21,370 nucleotides of DNA, taken from positions 1 to 21,370 of the forward strand of contig JBBSOW010000053.1 in assembly GCA_038259365.1 (NCBI GenBank), read 5' to 3'. This stretch comes from JBBSOW01 sp038259365. Its GTDB lineage: Bacteria; Actinomycetota; Actinomycetes; Propionibacteriales; Propionibacteriaceae. A model generated the notes under the pieces. It had not been told where the DNA came from. It ran no database searches and worked only from the letters and a program-made list of their open reading frames with translations. The translations under genes were made by a program, and so were the position numbers. Below, piece by piece: positions 7,725 to 14,935 of the stretch. Each line of letters opens with the position of its first letter. Positions within the stretch are counted from its first letter, which is position 1.

Positions 7725-8500
7725 GCGATGATCACCTCTCCACCGGCGTTCCGGCATAGGTCGAGTGTTTCCGCGTTGGCACCGGGCGTGGTGATGACGG
7801 TGTTTATCTCGGATAAGGAGCACAGGCGTAGGGCGCCCGTGCCCGGGAATTTGGTTTCGCTGGCCAGGAGGACGACCCGGTCCGCGGCTGCGATCATCGC
7901 CTGCTTGAGGGGTGCTTCGACGGCCATGTTGTCCACGACGTGGCCAGATGGTCGGACGCCGGTACAGCTCAGCATGAGAACGTCGGCACTCACCTGGGTT
8001 AGGGCGGACTGGGTGAGCGAGCCGACGAAGGAACGATAGTTGCGCCGAAAGACGCCACCCAGCATGACCAGCCGGACGGTCGAGTCGTCGCGTAGCTCGT
8101 CTAACACAGCCAGGTTCGTGGTGATGACGGTGATCGGCCTTCCTTGGAGCCGGCGAGCCACCAAGGGGGTGGTGGTGCCAATGTCGAGTAGTACTACTGA
8201 CTGGTCGGGAATCAGGGCGGCGGCCTGGTCTGCCAATCGATGCTTCATCTCGCTGCCCCCGTCGTGAGTGAAGGATCCCTCGACTCGGTGGGGGTCACCG
8301 GTCTCGGTGACGGTTTCACCGGGCCGCAGTGTGGCGCCGCCGTAGGTACGGGTGAGTTCGCCGTCGCGGTCGAGAAGGTCTAGGTCTCGGCGGATGGTCG
8401 ACTCGCTCACGTCGAGCGACTGGGCGAGATCGCGGACGGACGCTGCGCCGCGAATGCGTAGAGCGGTGACGATGCGATTTTGCCGCTGCTGAACGATCAC
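7721..8500 (-). CDS. DeoR-family sugar-responsive transcriptional regulator
   Basis: This 259-residue repressor is of the DeoR/GlpR type. The N-terminal winged helix (about residues 5-57) includes SVRDLAQSLDVSESTIRRDL and TYGGA, the family signature. The C-terminal sensor domain has DIGTTTPLVARRL, ITTNLAVLDEL and GGVFRRNYRSFVG, which in relatives bind a sugar phosphate. The start is a GTG at 8498-8500, giving VIVQQRQNRI. It is co-translated with the GH4 gene (ATGA overlap) and faces the kinase/ABC operon across a 200-base region, so it probably controls both directions and itself. The effector is most likely the phosphorylated product of the neighbouring kinase (inference). Confidence 0.92.
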   Translation of the reverse strand: MIVQQRQNRIVTALRIRGAASVRDLAQSLDVSESTIRRDLDLLDRDGELTRTYGGATLRPGETVTETGDPHRVEGSFTHDGGSEMKHRLADQAAALIPDQSVVLLDIGTTTPLVARRLQGRPITVITTNLAVLDELRDDSTVRLVMLGGVFRRNYRSFVGSLTQSALTQVSADVLMLSCTGVRPSGHVVDNMAVEAPLKQAMIAAADRVVLLASETKFPGTGALRLCSLSEINTVITTPGANAETLDLCRNAGGEVIIA

Positions 8501-8506
8501 TGTTCC

Positions 8507-8512
8507 AGCCTA
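8507..8512 (-). promoter_or_regulatory. Candidate -10 box of leaderless deoR transcript
   Basis: On the minus strand TAGGCT ends six bases before the GTG start of the DeoR gene and no ribosome binding site intervenes. This spacing suggests transcription starting at the start codon. No good -35 box is visible. Confidence 0.35.
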
Positions 8513-8597
8513 CGACTGGATGACGCGATCTGCACAGGTTGACAACGAAATCGTGATAGGCCTGCGCATCTGGCGGTCTTTGTCGTAGAGTTTGCTC
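8513..8597. promoter_or_regulatory. Divergent control region of the sugar locus
   Basis: This region lies between the two arms of the sugar locus. It contains a perfect TTGACA hexamer on the plus strand (8539-8544) without a correctly spaced -10, and a TAGAGT -10-like box (8586-8591) six bases before the ATG of a small ORF at 8598. TTTG motifs recur at 8579, 8591 and 8601, roughly one helical turn apart, and could be DeoR half-sites, but I found no clear palindrome. The DeoR operator is expected here by position only. Confidence 0.4.
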
Positions 8598-8705
8598 ATG
8601 TTTGTGACGTCGATGACGCAGACTGACCAGGTTGCCCGGATACGGCCGAGAGGGTCGAGCGGTCTCATCGGCTCGTCCTGGGAACCAGCGGAGCAGCTAA
8701 GGTGA
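8598..8705 (+). CDS. Possible 35-residue leader peptide overlapping the kinase start
   Basis: An ATG at 8598 opens a 35-codon frame that ends in TGA at 8703-8705, overlapping the GTG start of the kinase gene as GTGA. A TAGAGT -10-like box ends six bases before the ATG, so a leaderless transcript could begin at this codon. The peptide begins MFVTSMTQTDQVARIRPRG and is soluble, with no known family. It could couple translation to the kinase or act as a leader. It may also be chance, since the kinase has its own GGAG site (8690-8693) eight bases before its GTG. Confidence 0.4.
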   Translation: MFVTSMTQTDQVARIRPRGSSGLIGSSWEPAEQLR

Positions 8706-9673
8706 AGATCGTCGACTCCGCGCATGTGGACTTGCTGTTCGCTGGCACGATATTTTGCGATCTCGTCTTCGCGGGAGTTCCGATGCCCGCGCCCGGCGAG
8801 GAGGTGTACGCCGAATCGTTCACGATGACCTTGGGCGGAGTGGCGACTCGCGCCGTGGCCGCCTCCCGGATGGGCGCGCGGACGGGCTTGTTGTCTCAGC
8901 TTGGCGATGACGTCCTCGGCGTGCACATGGCGGCGCTCCTGAACGCCGAACCTCATCTGGATCTGACGTGGCTGGGCCGCAAGCCAGGATTTCAGAGCCC
9001 CATCACAGTGGCGTTGACCGGTGGCCAGGAGCGGAAGTTCATTACTTACCAGGAGGAGGCCGAGCCCTTCGAGTGGCCACAGGGTCGTCCGACGGTGGGT
9101 GCGCTCCATGTGAGTATGCAGCGCGCCCTTCCCCCGTGGGTGACCCGGTTACGGCAGCAGGGCACCGTGGTCTACGGCGGGGTGGGATGGGACCCAACGG
9201 ACGAATGGTCGAGCAAGGTGCTGCGCCAGCTCGACCAGATTGACGTTTTCGTCCCCAACGACCTCGAAGCCATGCGGTACACCCACACCGGGAATGCTCA
9301 CGACGCTGCTCGAGAACTGGGTCGCTATGTCGGATTGGCCATTGTCACGTGCGGAGCATCCGGGGTCATCGCCTACAAGTCCGCCACCGACGAGTTGATC
9401 GAGGTGCCTTCGGTGGCGGTCCGGGCCATTGACCCCACCGGAGCCGGCGATATCTTCGTGGCCTGTTTGATGGCCAGCGGCGTCCTGGGTTGGCCCATCG
9501 AGGAGCGACTACGGCTGGCGTCGGTATCGGCGGCCTTCTCGGTCCGCACGCTCGGCGGCGCCGCCAGCGCGCCGCGCCCCTGCGACATCAACCGTTTCCT
9601 CGACGAGGAGTCACCACCTGGTGACTGGTCAACGATTCGGACCTGGATCGCGGCGCACCACCGCGGTCCCTGA
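8702..9673 (+). CDS. PfkB-family carbohydrate kinase
   Basis: This is a 323-residue ribokinase/PfkB-type sugar kinase. It shows the N-terminal LGGVATRAVAASRMGARTGL substrate-side region and SQLGDDVLG, then VPNDLEAMR (equivalent to the PNxxE magnesium motif, Glu189) and the C-terminal signature DPTGAGDIFVACLM (244-257), in which Asp250 is the catalytic base. The start is the GTG at 8702: the frame is open only back to 8627, which contains no ATG or GTG, and GGAG sits eight bases upstream. It is the first main gene of the plus arm and is followed after 98 bases by the solute-binding protein gene. The substrate is unknown; with an ABC importer and GH4 enzyme alongside, it may phosphorylate an imported sugar or glycoside, or a hydrolysis product. 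Confidence 0.9.
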   Translation: MKIVDSAHVDLLFAGTIFCDLVFAGVPMPAPGEEVYAESFTMTLGGVATRAVAASRMGARTGLLSQLGDDVLGVHMAALLNAEPHLDLTWLGRKPGFQSPITVALTGGQERKFITYQEEAEPFEWPQGRPTVGALHVSMQRALPPWVTRLRQQGTVVYGGVGWDPTDEWSSKVLRQLDQIDVFVPNDLEAMRYTHTGNAHDAARELGRYVGLAIVTCGASGVIAYKSATDELIEVPSVAVRAIDPTGAGDIFVACLMASGVLGWPIEERLRLASVSAAFSVRTLGGAASAPRPCDINRFLDEESPPGDWSTIRTWIAAHHRGP

Positions 9674-9771
9674 TCGCTGTCGCCGACTCGCTCCCTACCG
9701 GGCGCCCCTGCAGATCGAACCCCGCAAAGACGCACTAGATTCAAAGGCATCCAACGACGACGGAGGAGAAG

Positions 9772-11136
9772 ATGAACAGGTTCACCAAGAAGACGGCCGT
9801 CTTAATAGCCTCGTTGGCTCTGACGATCGGCGCGGCGGCCTGCGCCCCCGGCGGCTCGACCACAGACGCTCCAGCAGCCGGCGTTTCGACGGGGCCGGTG
9901 TCGAAGGATGTGGCAGCAGCCGGCGATGTCACGTTGACGGTGTGGGATCAGAACACCGACACCGGTATCAACGACGCTCAACAGGAGCTGAACGACCAGT
10001 TCGAGAAGAAGTACCCCAACGTCACGATCGAGCGGGTGAGCCGGTCCTTCGCGGATCTGAAGACCACGCTCAAGCTGGCGTTGACGTCGAAGACGCCGCC
10101 AGACGTCGTGCAAGCCAACCAGGGATACCCCGATATGGGGTCGTTCGTGTCCGGCGGTTTACTGCGCCCGGTGGATGACTACGCCGAGCTCTACGGCTGG
10201 GACAGCTACTACCCGCAACAACTTCTCGACCTCAACACGTTCAGCGCCGACGGCAAGGATTGGCAAAAGGGCAACCTCTACGGCGTCTCCCAGACCGGGG
10301 AGATCGTCGGCGTCTTCTACAACCGGAAGATCTTGAAAGACCTTGGCCTGGAGGTGCCCAAGACGATCGGCGAGTTCCAGGACATGCTGCCGATGATCAA
10401 GAAGTCGGGCATGCTGCCGATCGCCTACGGTGATGTGGAGAAGAGCCCCGGCATCCATATCTACGGCGTCACCCAGGCGGCGATCGCGGGGAAGCAAGCG
10501 GTGAATGATCTGGTCACCGCCAGCGGCGGCGCCTGGACTGATGAGTCGTCGGTGAAAGCCGCCCAGACTGTCCAGGACTGGGCCACCAAGGGATACATCA
10601 CCAAGGGAGCGAACGGCATCTCCCGCGACGACGCCCTCGCGGAGTTCGCCGATGGTAAGGCGGCTTTCGTCATCACCGGGACGTGGGAACTACCCAAGGT
10701 CATCGACGGCTTAGGCGAGGATGGTGGTTTCACCGCCCTGGCGCCCGACGGCTCCGACTCCCCCGTCACGACAGGCGGAGAAGGACTAGCTTGGGCTATC
10801 ACCTCGGGGAGCAAACACCCCGATGTGTCGGCGGCCTACATCGACTTCATCACCGACGCCGAGGCAAGCCAAGTCCTCATCGACAACGGCAACTTCCCAG
10901 CGGTGCCACCTGCCGACTGGGCCCCCAAGAAGGGTTCTCTCCAAGCCGACGTGGCCAACGAATGGAAGCGCATCAACGCCGGTTCGGGCCTGGTGCCCTT
11001 CCTGGATTACGCCACCCCCACGTTCTACGACACGTTGTCGGCGGCGGTCCAGCAGCTCACGGCCAAGAGGCTGACCCCGCAAGAGTTCGCTGAGCAGCTC
11101 CAAAAGGATTACGACGCGTTCCTGAAGACCAAGTAG
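9772..11136 (+). CDS. ABC transporter sugar-binding lipoprotein (family 1)
   Basis: This is an extracellular solute-binding protein of 454 residues for a carbohydrate ABC importer. The N-terminus is a lipoprotein signal: MNRFTKK, a hydrophobic stretch, then AAAC with Cys24 as the lipid anchor, followed by a Gly/Ser/Thr/Pro-rich linker. The mature part starts with DVTLTVWDQNTDTGINDAQ and has the features of the MalE/UgpB-like cluster (FEKKYPNVTIERV, FYNRKILKDLGLEVPKT, FITGTWELPKV). GGAGGAG (9762-9768) provides a strong ribosome binding site for the ATG. A TAGATT hexamer at 9736-9741 could be a second promoter giving extra expression of the binding protein, but its -35 is poor. The ligand cannot be read from the sequence. 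Confidence 0.94.
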   Translation: MNRFTKKTAVLIASLALTIGAAACAPGGSTTDAPAAGVSTGPVSKDVAAAGDVTLTVWDQNTDTGINDAQQELNDQFEKKYPNVTIERVSRSFADLKTTLKLALTSKTPPDVVQANQGYPDMGSFVSGGLLRPVDDYAELYGWDSYYPQQLLDLNTFSADGKDWQKGNLYGVSQTGEIVGVFYNRKILKDLGLEVPKTIGEFQDMLPMIKKSGMLPIAYGDVEKSPGIHIYGVTQAAIAGKQAVNDLVTASGGAWTDESSVKAAQTVQDWATKGYITKGANGISRDDALAEFADGKAAFVITGTWELPKVIDGLGEDGGFTALAPDGSDSPVTTGGEGLAWAITSGSKHPDVSAAYIDFITDAEASQVLIDNGNFPAVPPADWAPKKGSLQADVANEWKRINAGSGLVPFLDYATPTFYDTLSAAVQQLTAKRLTPQEFAEQLQKDYDAFLKTK

Positions 11137-11145
11137 GCGCCCGCT

Positions 11146-12093
11146 ATGAGTGATTCGGTATCCACCCCGACTCGAGTTGAACGACATTGGGGGAGAGGAT
11201 CTGGTGGCAAGCGTCGTGGGCGGAAGAGCAAGGTGCAGTGGAAGGCTTACCTCTACATCTTGCCGGCGTTTGTGCTGTTCGCCGTCTTCCTCGGGGTGCC
11301 GGCTGTGCAGACGGCGCAGTACTCGCTGTACCGGTGGAACGGCATCGGCCCGTCAACCTTCGTCGGGCTGCAGAACTGGAAGGACCTGTTCGGCGATTCG
11401 GTACTGCGCAGTTCCTTTTGGCACTCCGGTGTCCTGATTGTGTTCTACTCGATCATCCCGGTCGTGTTGGCGCTCATCCTCACCTCCATCTTTTCCCGCG
11501 GGGCGAGGATGAAGGGGATGTCGGTGTTCCGCACCCTGTTGTTCCTCCCGCAGGTGGTCGCCTCGGTCGTTGTCGCCACCACCTGGGTGTCGATCTACTC
11601 CCCAGACGGGCTCAGTAACCAGCTGCTTCGCCTCCTGGGGCTGGGTTCGCTGACCCGGGCCTGGCTCGGTGACTTCGATACCGCCCTGTTCGCGGTCGGG
11701 ATCGTGGGCAGCTGGTTGGGTATTGGGTTGTGCCTGGTGTTGTTCCTCAGCGGTGTGGCCAACATCCAGCCGGAACTGTTCGAAGCGGCCCGACTGGACG
11801 GTGCGGGTGCGGTGGGGGAGTTCTTCTCGATCACCCTGCCCGCGCTGCGCGGCCAGATCGCTGTGGCGTTGACGCTGACGGTGGTGGCGGCGCTGAAGAC
11901 GTTCGACCTGGTCTACATCACCACCCGGGGCGGGCCGGGTACCGCCACCACGCTCCCGGCGTTCGAGGCCTACAACCGGGCCTTCAACACCGGTCAGGTC
12001 GGGTCGGCGGCGGCCGTCGCGATCTTCTTGACCGTGCTGATCTTAATCATCACCATCGTGATCCAACGGATCCAACCGAAGGATGTCGAATGA
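11146..12093 (+). CDS. ABC sugar transporter permease, MalF/UgpA type
   Basis: This is an integral membrane permease of 315 residues with a basic cytoplasmic N-terminus (GKRRGRKSK, residues 21-29) followed by about six hydrophobic segments. The EAA loop that docks the ATPase reads EAARLDGAGAVGEFFSITLP from residue 213. The MalF-type opening (YLYILPAFVLFAVFLGVPAV, then SLYRWNG) and the FVGLQNWKDLF segment are typical of sugar importers. It begins nine bases after the binding protein stop and overlaps or abuts the second permease gene, so the three are one operon. Confidence 0.94.
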   Translation: MSDSVSTPTRVERHWGRGSGGKRRGRKSKVQWKAYLYILPAFVLFAVFLGVPAVQTAQYSLYRWNGIGPSTFVGLQNWKDLFGDSVLRSSFWHSGVLIVFYSIIPVVLALILTSIFSRGARMKGMSVFRTLLFLPQVVASVVVATTWVSIYSPDGLSNQLLRLLGLGSLTRAWLGDFDTALFAVGIVGSWLGIGLCLVLFLSGVANIQPELFEAARLDGAGAVGEFFSITLPALRGQIAVALTLTVVAALKTFDLVYITTRGGPGTATTLPAFEAYNRAFNTGQVGSAAAVAIFLTVLILIITIVIQRIQPKDVE

Positions 12094-12118
12094 GCCCGGC
12101 GGCGACGGGAGTGCGACG

Positions 12119-12943
12119 ATGAGGCGCAGCCCGGGCGAGATTGGCCTCAACTACGCGGTCCTGGTGTTTTTTAGCGTGATCGCCGTCGTCCCCTTGGCCG
12201 GGGTTCTCTTGTCGGCGGTCACACCGCCAGGCGACCCGCAGGGCGGGTTTCGGCTCCCCTCCAAGATCGACCTCGGTAACTTCGCCGAAGCCTGGAGCCG
12301 CGGACGATTTTCCAACTACATGGTTTCCAGCCTCCTCGTCACCGTGACCGTCGTCGCTTTGACGGTTGTGCTGGCTACGCTGGCGGGTTTTGCGTTCGCG
12401 CGGATGAACTTCCCGATGAAGAACCCCTTGTTCTATCTGCTGCTGTCGGGGTTGCTGCTCCCGGCCGAAGCGTTCATCATTCCGCTCTACTACAATCTGC
12501 GCACGGTCGGCCTGACCGACACCTATTGGGCGTTGATCTTGCCGCAATCGGCGCAATCACTCGCCTTCGGGATTTTCTGGATGCGCAACCAGTTCCGAAC
12601 CTTCCCCACCGAGATCATGGAGGCGGGCCGCCTCGACGGGGCCACGGATTGGCGGCTGCTGTGGCGGGTCGTGGTGCCGCCGTCGATACCGGCGATCGTC
12701 ACCATGTGTCTGCTGGTGACAATGTGGACCTGGAACGAATTCTTGATCCCGCTGATCATGGTCACCGGAGAGAACCTGCGGACCGCACCGCTTGGACTAG
12801 CCTTCTTCCAGGGCCAACACGTCACCGAGTACTCCCTACTCGCCGCGGCCGGGACAATCGTGGCTTTTCCCATCGTGGTGCTCTACATCTTCCTGCAGCG
12901 CCGGTTCATCTCGGGAATGCTGAACGGCATCTCGAGCCGTTGA
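12119..12943 (+). CDS. ABC sugar transporter permease, MalG/UgpE type
   Basis: This is the second permease of the heterodimer, with about six membrane segments. The EAA loop reads EAGRLDGATDWRLLWRVVVP from residue 168. I chose the ATG at 12119, since GGGAG (12107-12111) lies seven bases upstream, giving 274 residues. An alternative ATG at 12083 overlaps the previous gene and adds 12 polar residues, but its purine-rich sequence touches the start codon. No ATPase gene follows, so energising depends on an ATPase encoded elsewhere, as with the shared MsiK-type ATPases of other actinobacteria. The family usually runs about 270-300 residues. Confidence 0.92.
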   Translation: MRRSPGEIGLNYAVLVFFSVIAVVPLAGVLLSAVTPPGDPQGGFRLPSKIDLGNFAEAWSRGRFSNYMVSSLLVTVTVVALTVVLATLAGFAFARMNFPMKNPLFYLLLSGLLLPAEAFIIPLYYNLRTVGLTDTYWALILPQSAQSLAFGIFWMRNQFRTFPTEIMEAGRLDGATDWRLLWRVVVPPSIPAIVTMCLLVTMWTWNEFLIPLIMVTGENLRTAPLGLAFFQGQHVTEYSLLAAAGTIVAFPIVVLYIFLQRRFISGMLNGISSR

Positions 12944-13152
12944 GGACCCACATCAGGGTTGACGGGCTCCGGGTGGTGAAAACGGGGTCGGGTCATGGTG
13001 AGCGCTACTGTTGGCGCGATCACTCGATGAGCGGACTCTTCCGGGCGACCACCGGCCGAGCGGCTGGGCTCGCGAGCGGCAGGTCCAACTCATTGCGGTC
13101 ACGAATCAGCCTGCTCGCAGAGTTGGCCGTAAATCGGTCGGGAAGGTTTGGC

Positions 13153-13215
13153 ATGTCACGCGTTCAGCCGAAACCGCCTGCGCCGATCGATCCGGCAGTG
13201 GTTGGTCGGCCATGA
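13153..13215 (+). CDS. Possible 20-residue ORF coupled to tsaD
   Basis: GGAAGG (13141-13146) lies six bases before an ATG at 13153 that opens a 20-codon frame (starting MSRVQPKPPAPIDPAVV). Its TGA overlaps the tsaD start as ATGA. tsaD itself has no visible ribosome binding site, so translation through this small frame could deliver ribosomes to tsaD. The rest of 12944-13152 holds no recognisable gene and no convincing terminator or promoter. The peptide may have no function of its own. Confidence 0.4.
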   Translation: MSRVQPKPPAPIDPAVVGRP

Positions 13216-14255
13216 GCGGGCCGCTGATCCTGGGCATCGAGTCCTCCTGCGACGAGACGGGCGTGGGGATCGTGCGCGGTCACGAGCTGTTGGCGAACGA
13301 GGTCGCCAGCTCGGTGGAGCTACACGTGCGGTACGGGGGAGTGGTGCCGGAGGTAGCGAGCCGGGCTCACCTGGAGGCCCTGGTGCCGACGCTGCGGCGG
13401 GCCTGCGCGAAGGCCGACGTCTCCCCGAGCGAGTTCGACGGCATCGCGGTCACGGCGGGCCCGGGCCTGATGGGAGCGCTCGTCGTCGGTCTCGCCGGGG
13501 CGAAGGCGCTGGCCCAGGCGACGAACAAACCGCTCTACGGGGTCAACCACCTGGCCGGTCACGTCGCCGTCGACCTGCTGGATCACGGCCCGCTGCCCAC
13601 GCCGTGCATCGCGCTGCTGGTCTCGGGTGGGCACACCTCGCTGCTGCGGGTAAACGACATCGCCACCGACATCGTCCAGATCGGTTCCACCATCGACGAC
13701 GCCGCGGGCGAGGCCTACGACAAGGTTGCCCGGTTGCTCGGGCTGGCCTATCCCGGCGGGCCCGTCATCGACAACGCGGCCGCAGACGGCGACCCGGGGG
13801 CGATCCGCTTCCCGCGGGGGTTGACAGCGCCGCACGACATGGCCGCGCACCGCTACGACTTCTCGTTCTCGGGGCTCAAGACGTCGGTGGCTCGGTGGGT
13901 GGAGACCCGCGAGCGCGACGGCGTCGATGTGCCGATTGCCGACGTTGCCGCGAGCTTCCAGGAGGCGGTGTGCGACGTGCTCAGCGCGAAGGCGATCGCC
14001 GCCTGCGTCGATTACGGCATCGAGAACCTGCTCATCGGCGGCGGCGTGGCCGCCAACTCGCGGCTGCGCGTGCTGCTGTCCGAGCGCGCCGCATCGGCGG
14101 GGGTGCGGCTGCGGACGCCACGGCCCGGACTGTGTACCGACAACGGCGCCATGATGGCCGTCTTGGGTGCCGAGGTCGTCTCCGCCGGCTTGTCGCCGTC
14201 GGCCCTGAGCATTGGTGCCGACTCTGGGCTACCGGTGAGCCGAATTCTGCTCTGA
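13212..14255 (+). CDS. tsaD: TsaD, catalytic subunit of tRNA t6A37 threonylcarbamoyltransferase
   Basis: TsaD (Kae1/Gcp family) transfers the threonylcarbamoyl group to A37 of ANN-decoding tRNAs with TsaB and TsaE. It shows LGIESSCDETGVG at the N-terminus, the metal-binding NHLAGH (112-117, His113 and His117), LLVSGGHTSL, FSFSGLKT and the C-terminal CTDNGAMMA aspartate motif. The length of 347 residues is normal. The ATG at 13212 is set by the conserved start; the open frame runs 67 codons further upstream, but that part has no similarity to the family. Its usual neighbours tsaE-tsaB-rimI are about 6.9 kb upstream, with the sugar locus between them. Confidence 0.96.
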   Translation: MSGPLILGIESSCDETGVGIVRGHELLANEVASSVELHVRYGGVVPEVASRAHLEALVPTLRRACAKADVSPSEFDGIAVTAGPGLMGALVVGLAGAKALAQATNKPLYGVNHLAGHVAVDLLDHGPLPTPCIALLVSGGHTSLLRVNDIATDIVQIGSTIDDAAGEAYDKVARLLGLAYPGGPVIDNAAADGDPGAIRFPRGLTAPHDMAAHRYDFSFSGLKTSVARWVETRERDGVDVPIADVAASFQEAVCDVLSAKAIAACVDYGIENLLIGGGVAANSRLRVLLSERAASAGVRLRTPRPGLCTDNGAMMAVLGAEVVSAGLSPSALSIGADSGLPVSRILL

Positions 14256-14274
14256 ACTCGGCAGCTCGTTGTGT

Positions 14275-14302
14275 TTAACATTTGTCGAACACGCGCTAGA
14301 AT
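14275..14302 (+). promoter_or_regulatory. Promoter of the toxin-antitoxin pair, leaderless geometry
   Basis: TTAACA (14275-14280, five of six matches to TTGACA), a 16-base spacer and TAGAAT (14297-14302) form a good sigma-70-type promoter. The -10 ends seven bases before the antitoxin ATG, which has no ribosome binding site, so the mRNA is probably leaderless. GTGTT (14271-14275) and AACAC (14288-14292) form an inverted repeat across the -35 and spacer and could be the autoregulatory operator of the antitoxin. Confidence 0.6.
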
Positions 14303-14309
14303 CGTTTGC

Positions 14310-14510
14310 ATGCCCCCATCGATCGGTTTTCGCCCTACCCCCGACGACGAGCGCATCCTGCGTGAGGCCGCCAGGCCCGGTGAGAGCACCTCAGAGACGC
14401 TGCGTCGGGCGTTGCGGCTCCTCGATCACGACCGCTGGCTAGCGCAGTTCCGGGCTGACGCCGAGGCGCTGAAGGGTGAGGATCTCAGCGCGGAGCCTGA
14501 GGCCTGGTGA
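14310..14510 (+). CDS. Antitoxin, small ribbon-helix-helix-like protein (MazE role)
   Basis: This is a 66-residue acidic protein directly before a MazF-type toxin gene. The N-terminal half (IGFRPTPDDERILREAARPG, then STSETLRRALRLLD) fits a ribbon-helix-helix DNA-binding fold like that of many MazE/VapB-type antitoxins. The tail (ADAEALKGEDLSAEPEAW) is acidic and probably wraps the toxin. The ATG at 14310 is preferred over an earlier GTG at 14271, because the promoter's -10 box lies between them. Its TGA overlaps the toxin GTG as GTGA, the usual coupling in such pairs. The family is assigned by context and pattern, not by a strong motif. Confidence 0.75.
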   Translation: MPPSIGFRPTPDDERILREAARPGESTSETLRRALRLLDHDRWLAQFRADAEALKGEDLSAEPEAW

Positions 14511-14848
14511 TTCGCGGAGCGGTCTACCGGATCGATCTGGGACGGCCCCGTGGCCACGAGCAGGGCGGTAGGCGCCTGGGGCTGGTCGTGTCGCCGGTCG
14601 ATTCGCCACTCTCGGTCGTGACGGTGATCCCGACGTCGACGTCGGCCGGGCCGTCCATCCACCGCCCCGAGCTGGTGATCGCCGGCCGCGTTACGCGGAT
14701 GCTGGTTGACCAGATCCGCTCGATCGACATCGACTACATCGTCGGCGACCCCGTCGACTACCTGACCGGGGATCAGTTCGCAGAAGTCGAACTCGCGGTG
14801 GGTCACTACCTCGGCTTTCTCGACGCCAGCCCACCGCGATCCGGGTAG
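14507..14848 (+). CDS. MazF/PemK-family endoribonuclease toxin
   Basis: This is a 113-residue toxin of the MazF/PemK family, a ribosome-independent mRNA interferase. RGAVYRIDLGRPRG followed by EQGGRRLGLVVSP is the N-terminal signature containing the conserved arginine. VIPTSTS carries the Thr/Ser active-site strand, and RMLVDQIRSIDIDYI is the C-terminal conserved block (DQIR-[ST]-[IV]-D). The length is typical. The GTG start overlaps the antitoxin stop (GTGA). No frameshift or missing catalytic residue is seen, so it looks functional. The cleavage sequence cannot be predicted. Confidence 0.9.
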   Translation: MIRGAVYRIDLGRPRGHEQGGRRLGLVVSPVDSPLSVVTVIPTSTSAGPSIHRPELVIAGRVTRMLVDQIRSIDIDYIVGDPVDYLTGDQFAEVELAVGHYLGFLDASPPRSG

Positions 14849-14935
14849 GGGACTGCTGCGATCCGCTACGGAGCAACCTTGAGAATGGTGCACCGGGCAG
14901 TCACCTCAACGTCTGTCCCGGGCCGATCTCGATCC

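Noticed and set aside
6360..12943. Integrated mobile element carrying the sugar genes
   Set aside because: I saw no integrase, transposase, terminal inverted repeats, tRNA gene or target duplication at either boundary, so an element cannot be supported.
12944..13000. Terminator after the second permease gene
   Set aside because: The best pairing found (ACCC with GGGT around CATCAG-like bases) has only four base pairs and no T-run.
13011..13211. N-terminal extension of TsaD in the same frame
   Set aside because: The 67 extra codons have no TsaD similarity; the family begins at the LGIESSCDETG motif within a few residues of the ATG at 13212.
13148..14278. 376-codon plus frame overlapping tsaD
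   Set aside because: It is an Arg/Gly-rich shifted frame of tsaD, typical of high-GC shadows.
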